A stretch of DNA of 64,000 nucleotides from Pieris napi. Its lineage: Eukaryota > Arthropoda > Insecta > Lepidoptera > Pieridae. Positions 33,101 to 46,000 of the stretch are shown here, piece after piece. The translations under genes were made by a program, and so were the position numbers. Position 1 is the first letter of the stretch; every line of letters begins with the position of its first letter. The stretch lies in contig NC_062252.1 of assembly GCF_905475465.1 (NCBI RefSeq), positions 62,001 through 126,000 of the forward strand. The letters run 5' to 3'. Below the pieces are notes generated by a model. The model was not told the DNA's origin. It ran no database searches and worked only from the letters and a program-made list of their open reading frames with translations.

Positions 33101-36100
33101 ACAGACAATAATTCCTTATGTAGGCGGTAAAGGACTCGGAACATCGGGGGATAAATAACATACAAAAGAAAAATGTATCGAACGAAGGTCCGAGGATTCG
33201 ACAAAACAATAATTGTTTCTAATTGTGTAGTTAGCACACGTGCTCTATTAAGGGACTTGAACTATTCGTAATCATTCTTTTAAAATTGCATTCCTATTAT
33301 TTCATTTAAATATAAAGTTTCTATATTAAAAATTCTAAATGGTTTAGTTAAAGTAGTACCTACACAAAACCGTCGGGCAATGGGATATAAAGGAATCTCT
33401 GGTTCTTCTCTCTCTCTCTCTCTCAGCCTAAAAATGTTACCGATAGGCAGTTGTTTTGATTACTGTTGGATTTAACGATAGAAATCCTCATATCACAATT
33501 TTATTATTTTTGTTCTTATAAAAAACATGCCATAAATTACCTAAACGTATTTTTGAAAACCAGTAAAATATTCCAAATTACCAATCCGTTCTCCCATAAT
33601 ACGATTCATATAATAAGCATTTATGTATTTCAAAATATCTCTATATGTAGTTGTATAGTAAATTTATTTACTTTTACCTTTATAACATATAACAAAATAA
33701 TGAGCAAAATGAAGGGTTTTCGCGAATTTTCTGCATTTACATTTATTTGTACATGATCCGTAATTATACCTTGCGGCCTTTATAAATATATACGGCTTTT
33801 TTCATGTAACATTCGGATATTAAATCAGATTTAATATGCCTACCAATAATAAATAGGTATATTGTTTAACAAATAGTAATAACATGAAAATTTTTATAAT
33901 TAAATTTATTACTGCTGAAAATATTAAAAGAATTTCACATTTTAAGTTACAACTTTTTAGTTAGTAGGTAATACATTTATGAAAAAAATATATTTTAACA
34001 ATAGCTTCCATAACTATAATATAATATTCGTACTAAAGACATAATTAGTGCGCCAACCACAATGCTGCATAAACTGAGTAATTCTTTCCAAGGAAATTAC
34101 ATTTATCTTTTGTTAATAAAATCCCCAGTGAGGTTTGATGTAAAAATATATAGAATATACCTATATCACGGCTAAATACCAAACATAGGGGCAATCGTCA
34201 ACATCAGCCTCTACTAAGCTAACTAAGAAAGCAAACCATGATCATTTTTTTTCTAACATCCATATCATAAAAAGCAGTAAGGGATTATTCTATTACATGT
34301 TATTTGAATACCTATACAAAACTCATATTTTTTGTCATAACAATTTAATATTAATATTATTAAAATTCTCTCAACGGTGTTATGCTTAGGTATTCTTTTT
34401 GCAAATATTAGATACACAAGTAATGATTTATGTATATTATAAATTACGTTCACAACAATATACATAAACATAATTAAGCTCTTATAATCTTATATCATGT
34501 ATTTTGTACTTCTTACAGTGTTTTTCCACTTCGGTACAATACAATACTTGGAAGAAGATTTTTTTTTGCTTTTTCCATGATAAAGGACATGAACACGAGT
34601 CGTGTCGTCGTAATTAATTAAATATATTAATAAGTTTTCTGTTTACATTTTGGGAGACTCTTTGTATTTAAGATTTAAAATTACAAATTATTTTCTTCTT
34701 AAGTTACATTTTTGTACCGACAATGTGTAAATTTCTCTTTAACAAAATTAATAAAATTCGCTCCGAGTTAAATTAATAACGAGATTATTCCACATCAAAA
34801 ACGTATCAGATTACGCGTAAAAATCAATTTGAAAATGTTAAATTCGGGCACTTTGATAATCAGAGGCCGACGCGCGACAATATTTTAGACGAGTGAAAAT
34901 GTTTCACAAAATACAAGGCTCTGGATTTTAAGCTAAACCAAGGTTTGCTTTAAAAGGGAACTTCATGTTTCAAATCGTGTGGGTTTCAATAGATTTTATT
35001 TCTATGAAAGCAATCGAACGGTATGTGTTAATAGATAGGTTCAATTCATGTCAACATGCGTCATTATGTCACAAAATAAATATAGGGCCTCTATTAGAGT
35101 TACTGATCGCATCTGTCCAATAAAGTTTCACTTCACGGAAATTGCTTAAAACCATTATTCGTACATATCAGTAATAAAAAAACTATCATTTAAACTAGAA
35201 TCGTACTCCACTTTTACAGAATCATAAAACGTTCCCTGGTGTCCTCGTAAAGTTAACATTCTTCGCGTTATGAAGAACCTGGTCACGTCCATTATTTGTT
35301 TTAATGAAGAATTCGTAGATTGTGTCAAATATTGTACTCTTAGGATTAGAATTAATTAAGTTTGTGAATCGCACGTAAAAGAAAAGGGTGGTCTGAGGAA
35401 GCAAGGCATGAATTATGACAGGATGCAATAACGATAGCATAATACACCGCAACGCGACCGCGTAACGTCTACAACGGTTCCGATACTTGTAAAATGTCGG
35501 GTTTCGTAACGAGTTTATTTTCATTATATTACATTGTTGGGAAGTTAATCGTTAAAACGGTTGCATAAGATATTCATAAAATAATTTAAAAGAAGGATTT
35601 AAGTAAATAAATTAGCGCAGAGATTGAAAGCGCCTGACAAAACTAACTATTAAAATTTAATTATGTTTTCATCTCATTTGTGAATTTTGTTTTAATTAAA
35701 TATAATTTTAACACTACAAAAACAGAGCACGCTCCCTAGCCATTGTGCCAAGGCGATAATTCCCTTTTGTTTCAGACCATAAATTAATAATTTGTAACGT
35801 TGATGATTTTGTCAACTATAAAAACAACTAAACAGCCATAAATAAGTGTCGAGTGCACACAAAAACGTTGTAAATTAGCCTCAACAATAGCATTAAATAA
35901 TTATCACTTTTTTAACAAAAGGCACCTTCCGAGAACATTATACAGCGTGTTCTTGCGGTGTCACTGTTTTAGGAACACAAATCGTCTTATGAATGAAACA
36001 AACGCATTTAACGGAAAACCAGCGTTGTCGTATGCCAATACGGTGGCTATTGCTATGGACTTGTTGTACCTACATTTAGAAGGTATTGTTTTAAGAATTC

Positions 36101-38390
36101 AATGTTCAAATTGTTAGAACTCTCGTCCACATTGTTATTTATACAACTCTTGTTAGTTACGCTTTAGTGAGCTTTCAATGGGAGTTAGAATATTTCTCAA
36201 TGTTTTAGATACCTATGCTTTTCATTAGCATGATTAACTTAAATTGTTGTAAAAATGTAATTTATACTTGCTCCAGTTTATCTAAAAAAATAATACAAAT
36301 AAATACATTTTGTATATTCAGTCCTTACATGAATGATGCTGGTCTATTGTTTAAGCGGCTCGTGAATTCAAATCTTAGCTGTAAACCACTCTCTGTGTAC
36401 CATTAATACTCGCTCTTATATTGAAGGAATACATAGTTGGGGAATGGCTAATGACCATGTCTTAGACACAAAAAGTCACAAGCATTGATACTACGAAAAA
36501 TTATTATCGACGGTATTTTTCAGTACATTTTATAATAAATATCTACATTTAAAATTACGCTTCAGACAATTTCAATTGCAACTTTTAACTCAACCAATAT
36601 AACTCCGCAATATCGCTCTAAATCCAAAAATGGGCAGACCCAGCACTGAGCGGATGCCTCTCACGTAGTCACTTAAAACGTACTTATCTGTCTAATGGCC
36701 GGTCGCTTAATGGAAATGGCTGATCGGTCAATCGGACGGTCAGTTAACCGACGCTTATTGTCTTCCACGCTTCCATTACGATTTGTCTTCCCGCTCTACG
36801 CTGAGATATTTCTGGCAATTGTAGATTATGATTGGCACCTCTCTTTAAAATAGTCCACTGTAATCTAGAAATATTTTGTTTTATATCTGAGCGAATTGTA
36901 CTTCACGGAAGATACAAATAATGTTTATTTCGTACTCAAATAGACCGTCTCTCGAGTGAGGTGGCTCTTCGTCGACCTCGACACAAACTTCGTATCAACC
37001 CAATCCTCATTTGGTATTTTCCATAAAAAATATTTCGTTCGGTGTTCTTGTCTCGAAGATTATCATATTTTACTACACCGAGATGAGATCGAAGATAAAC
37101 TTAATTAGAAGCTTATATTGAACGTTTTATTATCGTTCGAGATCACCAGACATAATAAAAATGATTTGTCTAACCGACTGCGTCGGAGTGAGTGATTCGG
37201 ATTTTGATTATGTGGTTTCTCTATGTTGTGGTTTCGAATCCGCCAATCTGCCGTGTAGTTATATTTTGTATGACGGTCTGCGATCTCTACAAAATCAAAG
37301 ATACTTGTATTGTTAAGTTTAGTTTTAGATTTAGAAATCCTAGGATATTAATTAACAACGCAGCTTCTTATTGAATATATAATTTACACGACGACTCAAC
37401 AATGCGTCTACACCGTGTCCCAGTACCATTCATTAAGAGTAGGAACGTAATTACTAAGTCTACGTTGAGAGTAATTAACACGTCTATTAGCGACTAATCA
37501 ATACGGCCACTAAAGGCATTAGCCTAAACGCGATAATGTATCGATCACGGCCGATCGAGTTGAGAGAATATTGAAAGTGATGTAAATAGGGATAGTTAGC
37601 AATCAATGTCGAGCAGAAAACCGTCCTCTGGTTAATGCAAATGACCCTCTACGTGCCCAATTACTGGCTTGACCTGCGGCTAACTGGCAGGCCGCTTGCA
37701 CACCGACCGACGCTACGAAATGTCAAAATATAACCAAATAAAACGTCACTTCTACGTAAGATACATTAAATCATGACAATGACAATCCTTTTTCCAACGG
37801 CGATGTGTATAAATCTTCTAACGCAGGTTCTGTGTTAATTACGGCGGATTTGATTCCTCGAGAGTGTGAGACGCAGACTAGAGGGGCGACAGACGACGCG
37901 ACGAAGATTACCCCGTCTTAGGGGAAGCTTCGATGCAATTAATGTCGGAGCTTATTACACAATACTTAATTTATTAGTTCGGCATCTCGTACACTGTAAT
38001 TGTATTTACGAAACTTTAGCTGATTATTTTCATTAAGCTCTGCATGTATTTTTGTGATACCAGCCTGTATTATATATATGTATTCCACAAAATGTACCAT
38101 GAACCAGGCGATACATGCAAAACTTTTTCTTACGTTATTAAATAAGTGTGCTTGTTATATTAAATAAATAACATTTATTTTTATAGAAGAACATTTACCT
38201 AGTGTGTATACAGCCTATTTTCATTCGGTACCATTCCTAATTATGTAGCTAGATTTTGATTTCACATCCTATGTGGTTTCAATTTTATAACATACCTGTG
38301 TACCTCAGTAGTACCACAGTTCAAATAAGGTAGCAGTAGGTACTTTACTTATCCAGCTCCATACTAAATAATGATAATTATCCAGTGGCG
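30176..38390. other. Gene-free stretch
   Basis: A+T-rich throughout with no recognised gene. Patches worth marking: a GTAAGT donor on the minus strand at 31278-31273 preceded by an open frame, a G+C-richer run at 31385-31500, a TC microsatellite at 33406-33424, a strong acceptor-like CCCTTTTGTTTCAG near 35775, and G+C-richer islands at 36640-36770, 37640-37720 and 37860-37930 that may be conserved non-coding DNA. A 100-codon minus frame at 35222-35524 is not recognised. Confidence 0.4.
33406..33424. repeat. (TC)n microsatellite
   Basis: Nine consecutive TC units, followed by AG. On the plus strand it also resembles an unusually clean pyrimidine tract before an acceptor AG, but no exon is evident after it. 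Confidence 0.85.
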
Positions 38391-38425
38391 CTATAACCCT
38401 ACAACCTCAGGGATGGAAGTTGCAC
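38385..38425. repeat. Short lepidopteran repeat fragment (CAGTGGCGCTATAACC type)
   Basis: CCAGTGGCGCTATAACCCT followed by ACAACCTCAGG resembles the start of a dispersed lepidopteran repeat I recognise. Only a fragment is present and the match is from memory. Confidence 0.4.
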
Positions 38426-41400
38426 GCTGAAGCCATGCTATGCTGAAGGTCACAAAGGCAATTTATTATTTTTCGACCTCGGCTCTAGACTCTTAAGAGT
38501 AACATAGTGTACCTACCTACTTTTTAAATTTTCTGTATTGGGTCCTATTGGTTCCAGTGGAAGGTACCAAGGTCAGGACTAATTAAATGAATTATTTACT
38601 GCTTACCTACTTCCACTGTGCCAACAAAAGCCGGAGACAGGATATTGTGCTGCCACAAGTGCCGGCAACCACTCTGCGTGGCTCACGTCTTGTATGCAAT
38701 TCCCTCACGAAGCAATCACAAATAATATCCAGGTACAAAGAACACGATTTGATTGTAATATTATATCGTGAATATGACAAAATTGAAGGCTCGGAAAATG
38801 AGGAAATGAGATTTTAAAACAACTTCGTTACCACGTTTTCATATTTTGGTGTTATGATATTTATTTTTTCACCTACTTAAGAGGCTTTCGATGTCATTAG
38901 AATATTTTCAAACTAATTCTTAAATCGTACGAATCTATTTAGTTAATCTGTCAAAAAACTTAGACATTTTAACTTCTAAATTCAATGAATTTAAATAACT
39001 AGTCACGTTTATTTCATCATATTTATTAAACCCCGTTACTTTATTCGTGCTTTATGGAGAAAAGCTCTAATTTAAATTTAAATTAAACTTTTCAATACGA
39101 ATTCAATTTCATGACGGAACACTTATAACGTTTAAAACGCTTTCAATTATCTATAATACATAGATTACGTCCATTTTGTTATATTATTAGATACATAATA
39201 GTCTGTTTTGCTCTAATCTTATAAACAATATATTTATATTAATCTCGCGAGACGGGCATTGTATGCCGAAATAATTTCACTAATTAATTCCTTCAAGTTT
39301 GTGTGGGGAGCTGGAATGCCTGTCCTTGACTTGGCAACAAAGGACTCTGGTCTTTTGTCTAAGCTTCGTCGGCCACCGAAAGCTTTGCTACGTTTTGCTT
39401 CATACCTACTTTGATACAATCGATAGCATGCTCCTCAGCTACGATATTATATCTTTGCAAGTGCACTGGACGGCAACATCGTGTATATAACTAACCTTAG
39501 TTTTTTGGACCCTTAGAAAAAATTTAAGTTCAGAAAATTTAAAACAAAAAATGACGGTGTTCCTAAATTATTTATTGTCGACGCCGACAGAGACAGTGAA
39601 TAAATTATTATAAGTTTTTAATTCAATTCGGGTTAACTTGAATGACATTTTTTGTATAATTTATGAGTTAGTTTCGATATTTAGTATGCATTGTTATTTA
39701 TATGGTAATATTAAATTAAGTTTAGATCTCTATTACGATAAGGAGAGTCGTTAAATGATATAAGACATGCTTCTTTGACAATTTAACTTTCGTCTTGGTT
39801 TTTTAATACTATAATTTATTTTAAACTAATGTCAATAAAGTTTATTAATTTCTTTTTTAATCGGACAATTTAGCTTAATTTAGTGACTATAAGATTGTAT
39901 TATTTTTAGTTAGGCTCTGTGAATTATGTATGTATTGTGTCCATTGGCATTTGACGTTTTAATAGAAGAAAAACAAGAAAATATATTTGTTTAGGAAGAC
40001 AAACACTCGCATACTTATGTTATTAGTATACGACATACGTAGGTATAATTGTCCTTGGTCGACATTCCTGTTCTATAGAAATATCGAATACAATAACGCT
40101 TCGTTCCGAAGTATTTTTTGTGTGTTTAGTGATTCCATTGTGCTCGCGAGTAGATCTTTTTGATTTCGTTAGCAATTATAATGTTCTAAGAACAATCAGA
40201 AACTGCGGTTAATATAAACATAAAACATTCTAAGTTTTATTATTAGATATCAGCTAAACTTTGAATTTTGTGAGTGATTTTTTATTTTTAACAGTCGAGC
40301 AAGCTTACCCTATAAGTTCACTACCAATTTAATAATTCACACCATGAGTAAAATAATCATCGTCATATAAATACCGAATCAAATCGCTTTTAAAGCTACG
40401 TATGCAGTAGTCGCTAAAAATACAATAAACCTTGTCCACATTTTTTAATTTTCATTTATTAGAACCTAATTAATCATTAACCTATCTTGATGTGGTTCAT
40501 TAATGTGCAAGATTAATTCAGCCGGCGAAGCAGATGCCTAAGCCCTAGAACAATATTCCCACCTGAATCCTAATTGCAACAATGTTTTGAGCAATCGAGG
40601 CGAATGAAGAGTCATCTCAACTTGCGCGGTAGCAGTATTTGCTTCTAATTTGTAACATACAAACTATCCGCCGCGAAATAAACTCAATTTTGTAAGCTAT
40701 TTTTCAATTAAAGCGCCATCAAAGGATTGCTAATAGAATTAGACAGGGCGCGCCGTGTTGAAACGGTTAATTACGGACTTTTTAGTTCGATACCTGTACA
40801 ACGTGGCGTCCTCTGAAGGATATTGAGTACTAGCTTCCTAATAATTTCAGTCAGCTTGCAAGTAAAATGGTGACCTGACCGATGCGTGCGAAAAATTAAT
40901 CAGCGAAGTTAGCGAGAACAGATTCATAAAATGTCGGTGCACACGGCACGGCCGCGGACAAACACCGATCCTATGAATAGTAAATTTCATGAATATTTTA
41001 GAACAATTGCGAATGATGTTCGATTTGATTCTGTATGTAGGTCGACGGAAATAGTTCAGGGATTGTTAGATCTAATTATCTGGGAGAATCTCGACTAATT
41101 GAATTAGCTAATCAACTGTGCCAGGGACGTGTACAAGTTTCACTACAAACTCAATACCTTTCGAATGACAAAAGTTTCTATTGTTATGTCAGCCACTTAA
41201 AAATGTTCGTGAAATAGAAATGTTTGTTCATTTCTAGACTCTACATTGAACTTGTAGTCACTAGGTAGCTTTATCGAGGCTTTGATTTCTAGATTTCGAT
41301 TCTAAACTCTAGTATGCTTTCATTTTATGATAAATTTTATGAACTAATCTTGTATAGACCACCTACAACTTCCAAATCGGTAAAGGTGTAACCTCTGGAT

Positions 41401-41560
41401 CTACTAAACTGAAGTTAAAAATTATTATACTAATTGAAAGCCACGTTATTTGTGAGTGTCATATTAACCCGATAAAGTCAAATAGTCTTACCTGATGCAA
41501 AAAAAAAACCTTAATTAACGTTGGCAATAGGAAATGTCTAACTTTTATATTAAATAAAAA
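38426..41560. other. Gene-free stretch
   Basis: A+T-rich sequence without a recognisable gene. Short frames near 38587-38817 and 39234-39419 have no supporting features. On the minus strand a GTTTTTTTTTT-GCATCAG|GTAAGA arrangement at about 41507-41487 has recursive-splice form with a weaker donor. Confidence 0.4.
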
Positions 41561-41650
41561 AAGTCTTCGGCCGCGTTTATCCGTCTGTCTGTTCGCACTT
41601 CGCGATAAACTTAAAAATTACTGCACGGAATTTTTAGCAGTTTTATCTAT
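41561..41650. repeat. Lepidopteran dispersed repeat fragment (CCGTCTGTCTGTTCGC type)
   Basis: TCTTCGGCCGCG, then CCGTCTGTCTGTTCGC, GCGATAAACTTAAAAATTAC and TGCACGGAATTTTTAGCAG match a widespread lepidopteran repeat whose usual form reads GATAAACTCAAAAACTACTG and then ACGGATTTTCATGCGG. The copy is diverged and short. Confidence 0.6.
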
Positions 41651-42710
41651 TATTCGTAAGTAAGGTTTAGGCATATAATTTTTCAAGTTTTACAAGCTTT
41701 ATAAGCTTACTTTATACAAATATTCACGCCCACGCGACCCTTGAATAATATGTCTAACTCACTGTAGAGCAACTTTGTCTTACTAATCATTAACAAATTT
41801 CCGGCTTCGACATTCCCTTCGAATGCCTCGAATGTATTAAAATTTATAGTAATTATTCATTAATGAACCACGTACCCACAGTGTATTGTCTTACCTGAAG
41901 TTAATCCTTTCAGGATCGACGCCGCGTACGAGTGTGAATTCTATTAAAACTTATCTAATATAACGCATAACTAGTTCCCGGATCATTCGCTATAAGTTTA
42001 ACTGCAAATCGTATACTGCATACTCAATAAAGACATTGTCTGTATGGATTGTCCAAAGAAACTGTAATGTCTATACAGTTAATGTAATTTCATGGAAATT
42101 GTGTATTAAACAAACGTTTCACTCTATTTTTCGTATGCGTTGCTCTGTTAAACTTCGCAACTGTAAGTAACGACGTAGAATTCGTACATTGCAAAATTCA
42201 ATAGCTCAGTGATTCATACGAATATTAAGTCATTAATAACACCCAGCTCACTGATACAATATTCAAGAACTCGTCCGTCTCTATCAATCGATATCTCATT
42301 GCATATTCACATTTTAAATCGGCTCGCTTCAATCCAATAAAATGCCTCCGAGACGTTTACTCGGTGCGCCGTATCGCACAATAGTGATAATGAAACATGC
42401 ATTACCTCCTTCTTGCATTTCCTCCTCCACGTCACCCGCCAATCATCGCTCTTTTAAAGCGCCGTTCGAAATTTAAACTTATTTGAATTCTATATTACAC
42501 GACGCAAATTAGAAAACTTTTGTAAACGAAATGTCTGAATAATAAGCCCGTAAAAGTATGTGCCTAGTTAGTTGAATGAGATCAAATATTATAATACAAT
42601 ATTATATTATCTTATGTTAGCAGATATACGATTTGATAGATCAATTCATCGTTGTGAAGGTTTAACAAATTGTTTACGCAAGCCTGAGTTGTGCTCATTT
42701 CGATGTTTAG
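41651..42710. other. Gene-free stretch
   Basis: A+T-rich, with an ATA-rich low-complexity run at 42588-42612. No gene seen. Confidence 0.4.
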
Positions 42711-42716
42711 TTTATT
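42711..42716 (-). terminator. AATAAA polyadenylation signal after the peptide candidate
   Basis: AATAAA on the minus strand, 18 bases past the TAA stop of the 69-codon frame. In A+T-rich DNA this hexamer is common, so it is weak support by itself. Confidence 0.3.
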
Positions 42717-42734
42717 CTGCGTGCGTTTATCCTT

Positions 42735-42944
42735 TTAGTGCTTAGCCGGGAATGCTCTGAGCGAACTCAAAGGAATATTATATTCACATATAAGCGAATA
42801 TGTTGCTAATGTATGAAGTGCGCTCTTAGCAGTGCTAGGATTATGCTTCGGGAAACCTCTGACTATAAAGCGTGCTGAGTGCCATGAAATAACCAACATG
42901 AAGACAACACAAGCAGCACACATTTTAGAGACAGCAGACGTCAT
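42735..42944 (-). CDS. Candidate short secreted peptide precursor (69 aa), unrecognised
   Basis: The frame starts at an ATG (42944) in a favourable context (TCGAAATGA) and encodes 69 residues. Residues 8-22 (MCAACVVFMLVISWH) are strongly hydrophobic and end in a plausible signal-peptidase site near WHSA-RF (residue 24/25), leaving about 45 residues that include RFIVRGFPKHNPSTAK and a single Cys53. No dibasic cleavage sites with amidation signals are seen, so it is not a classic neuropeptide precursor. Gene-like context is unusual for a random frame: TATAAAA about 90 bases upstream (43037-43031) and AATAAA 18 bases after the stop (42716-42711). A 16-codon upstream frame (42991-42941) overlaps the start as ATGA. 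I do not recognise the protein. It could still be chance. Confidence 0.3.
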   Translation of the reverse strand: MTSAVSKMCAACVVFMLVISWHSARFIVRGFPKHNPSTAKSALHTLATYSLICEYNIPLSSLRAFPAKH

Positions 42945-43030
42945 TTCGATTTTGTTAATTCTAATACAGGCGTGTGGAGTTCCATGACCATATTTGCTTG
43001 CAATAAAGTACGCAACACGTCAGTTGTTTA

Positions 43031-43037
43031 TTTTATA
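43031..43037 (-). promoter_or_regulatory. TATAAAA box upstream of the peptide candidate
   Basis: TATAAAA on the minus strand lies about 87 bases above the ATG at 42944. A start about 30 bases downstream (near 43007) would give a leader of roughly 60 bases that contains the short upstream frame. Its use is inferred from spacing only. Confidence 0.25.
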
Positions 43038-43041
43038 AAGC

Positions 43042-46000
43042 AAAAATCTGTAATAGGTCATAAGTTACAACTAAATGTAAGGTGTAGAAATTTATGGAAG
43101 GCTGTCGAGTTTTGATATAAATAAATACTCGTATAAAAATACCCTTTAATATGAGAAAAATATTTCAGGGATTCTAAAATGTATTATATTCAATTTCGTA
43201 TTATAAACTCTTGTACCAATTGAAAACTGATGTATATTACATTCGTAGACTGCTTTAGAAAATAACGTCTATTCGGTATTGAAATACGTCAAAGAGTCCA
43301 GGCTGGAGTCGAAGCTCGATGAGGGTAGTCGTTGAAAGCCGTTACCAATTTATAGAGCGCTAATACTGCCGAGTTAACAGCATAATCTGCAATCAATACA
43401 CCACTGGAGTGTGCCTTTGGATCATTTGTGGCGGCTTAAACCCGGCATCTACTCATGACTACTCTGAGATATAGGAAATACGATTTTCAGCTACATTGCG
43501 TGTTGACAATTTGGCAATTAAATATTGAATAAATACTAAATATTTAAAATAAAATACCGATCTGCACTTGGTACCTAACGTGCTTTACTTATTATATATA
43601 GTAGGTCTACGTTTAAAGCGAGTAATGTATATGCTCCATAGCGATGCCACAAAAGGGTCAGAAGCGGTTCAGTAATGTATTTCGTGAGAGCGATTTCAAT
43701 ATGACCACAATCGTCTGCGCCTTGTACTACAAATTGGTACTATACCTGGGATTACTGTTAGCTATAGAGCGCAGTTTGTAGCGTATTAGCGATGTACGTA
43801 GGTAAAAAAGGGCTGATATTCCTATTTAAAGGGAAAAAAGTAATTGGTGAATAAATTTTATTTCAGTACTAATCACAACAAATGATATATAAAACACGGT
43901 AACTCTCCTTACGTTGCTTCGTTGTTTGGTTATGTCATTTTGATTAATGGTTGAAGGTGACTAATGTTCACTCAACTTAAGTCTAATACCGTAATGGTAC
44001 TTTTTGTGATACCTCTTACTGAGTGAAATAAAGAGGAGGTTGAGTAGGAAAGAGGAATCCGCGCTCTATAGCTAATGAATAGGTATTATAGCTTTACCAA
44101 AATTCAGCGTTAGCTTATTGAATAGAGGTAAATTATTCAAATTTCAATTGTACCTTATCGCCGGGTATCGATATAATTTGGTTGGGCACACAGTCTTCGC
44201 TGAATTTACCGAATTCTATGATCACTAGTATATTATTCAACAGCCTACGAAATATTTGATGCTATGACCTGTGGAATCTTACCAAGGTCTTATTATTGGC
44301 TTGCGAAATATAGATTATCATACAATCTTGGAAGTGTTTCATATATTAATAAATTACTTATTCTTTCTATAAGAATATAATTTCACCTCTCTATATATTT
44401 AAAAGTACCTACTGTTTATACTTTATAACATTTCTTAATTTATGTAAATTCAAATTTGCCGGTTTAATTAAATACGATGAGTAAATGTAATATACCAACG
44501 GCTAGGATAAAGTAGTGGAAAGTCCCACAACAGTTTAGCTAACCTCTCGACGTCGATCGTCAACTCGTTTTACCGCCTACCCTCATTACGAGCCGACAAT
44601 TTCCCCGGTGTACCCACTGTTACAATCTATTCACGTTGTATCGAACCTCCCTCGGGGATTATAGTCTGTTTACCAATTACAGTTAGGAAATAAGCTTGCA
44701 AAAAAATTGAGTGTAAAAGAAAGTTGAATAAATACGGAACGTGGCTAAGGCTGTGTTTGTTTGGTGTGTGTTTGATTTGCTTAGATAGTGGGTAGCTTAC
44801 ACTTTAGTTTTCTCTTAATACTTAAACTTTGTGAAAAGTTTTAAGATACAGTTGCTATGAAATATGAAGCTACAGTCAGGAGACAAAATGTATAACATGG
44901 ACTTTTATTCTCACATTTTGATAAATCTACTTAACGATCAGAAAAATAATTATGTCAACTGATTTACGTCCCTTAAACTAAACCGACCACTGTCAGTCAC
45001 CTGAACTGTGGTATGTACGACTAAGTGATTGCCACTATATCTACGGATCTACGGGGATAGCTGAATAAATAACCTATCTGTCATTTGTACGAGCTATTGT
45101 TCGGATCGCTTATTCGTCGGATGAGATTGCAGTTCGCTATCGCCATATAACCCACCCAGGTGCTTAGCCTCAATTCTTTGAGTGTGCTTATATTTGTTCA
45201 CGATACAGTTGACAGTTTGTCGAAAAGGTTTGATTTTAAAGTTGAAGTAGAACTTATAGGTATTCAATCGAATTTTTTACCCTAAAAGTAGGAAATTTTT
45301 CTCTCTTTGGTCTTTCACGGGTTTCCTCAGTTATGGTTGATATACATTGATGATATATTAATATATCGACAACCACCACCAACGGATTGAGGCACCTGAA
45401 GTTGTGAATAGCAAACACTGCTATTCTGTGTCAAAAATTATGTATTATGTTGTCATACTAAACTTTTTAACATTATGTCGTTACTTTTACTTTCAGTAGA
45501 TTAATTTCAATAATACAAGTTGTAAGATAAACCTTAGAAAGGTAAGAACACACGTTTTCCGTGCTCACAAGTACATAAAATAAATCCGTGTTCTCAGGAG
45601 GTAGGCTCAAGTTAGTAATAACGCGAGTGATACCGGTGTGTCGTGATGATAACGCGAAGTGACGTGTTATCGGCGTTCATATTGAGGTATCGAGTTACGA
45701 CTCACATGTTTACTTCAATAACTGTAAAAGAGCTTTATTCATTATTTTCGGAGATTATCTCAAACTAAACACGTCATCCCTCCACGCCATATATAGTGTT
45801 AAAGTGGGATATTGCTATTTAAATCTAAATCCAATCCAATATAGGATGGCCAGCCTTGACAGTAAAAGGATCATTTTTTAAATCTCATATTTTACAAAAA
45901 AGTATTTCATAAAATTAATAGTGACCAGTTTATTTGTGATGATTTTTTGTTAATTAAAAAAAAATACGTTCAAGTACCTTATGTCTTGCATTGGGTATGT

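Noticed and set aside
35222..35524. 100-codon minus frame
   Set aside because: The translation has no motif and no flanking signals; the length is possible by chance over 64 kb and six frames.
39234..39419. 61-codon minus frame ending ELISEIISAYNARLARLI
   Set aside because: It begins at TTG with an in-frame stop only a few codons above, and neither splice site was convincing.
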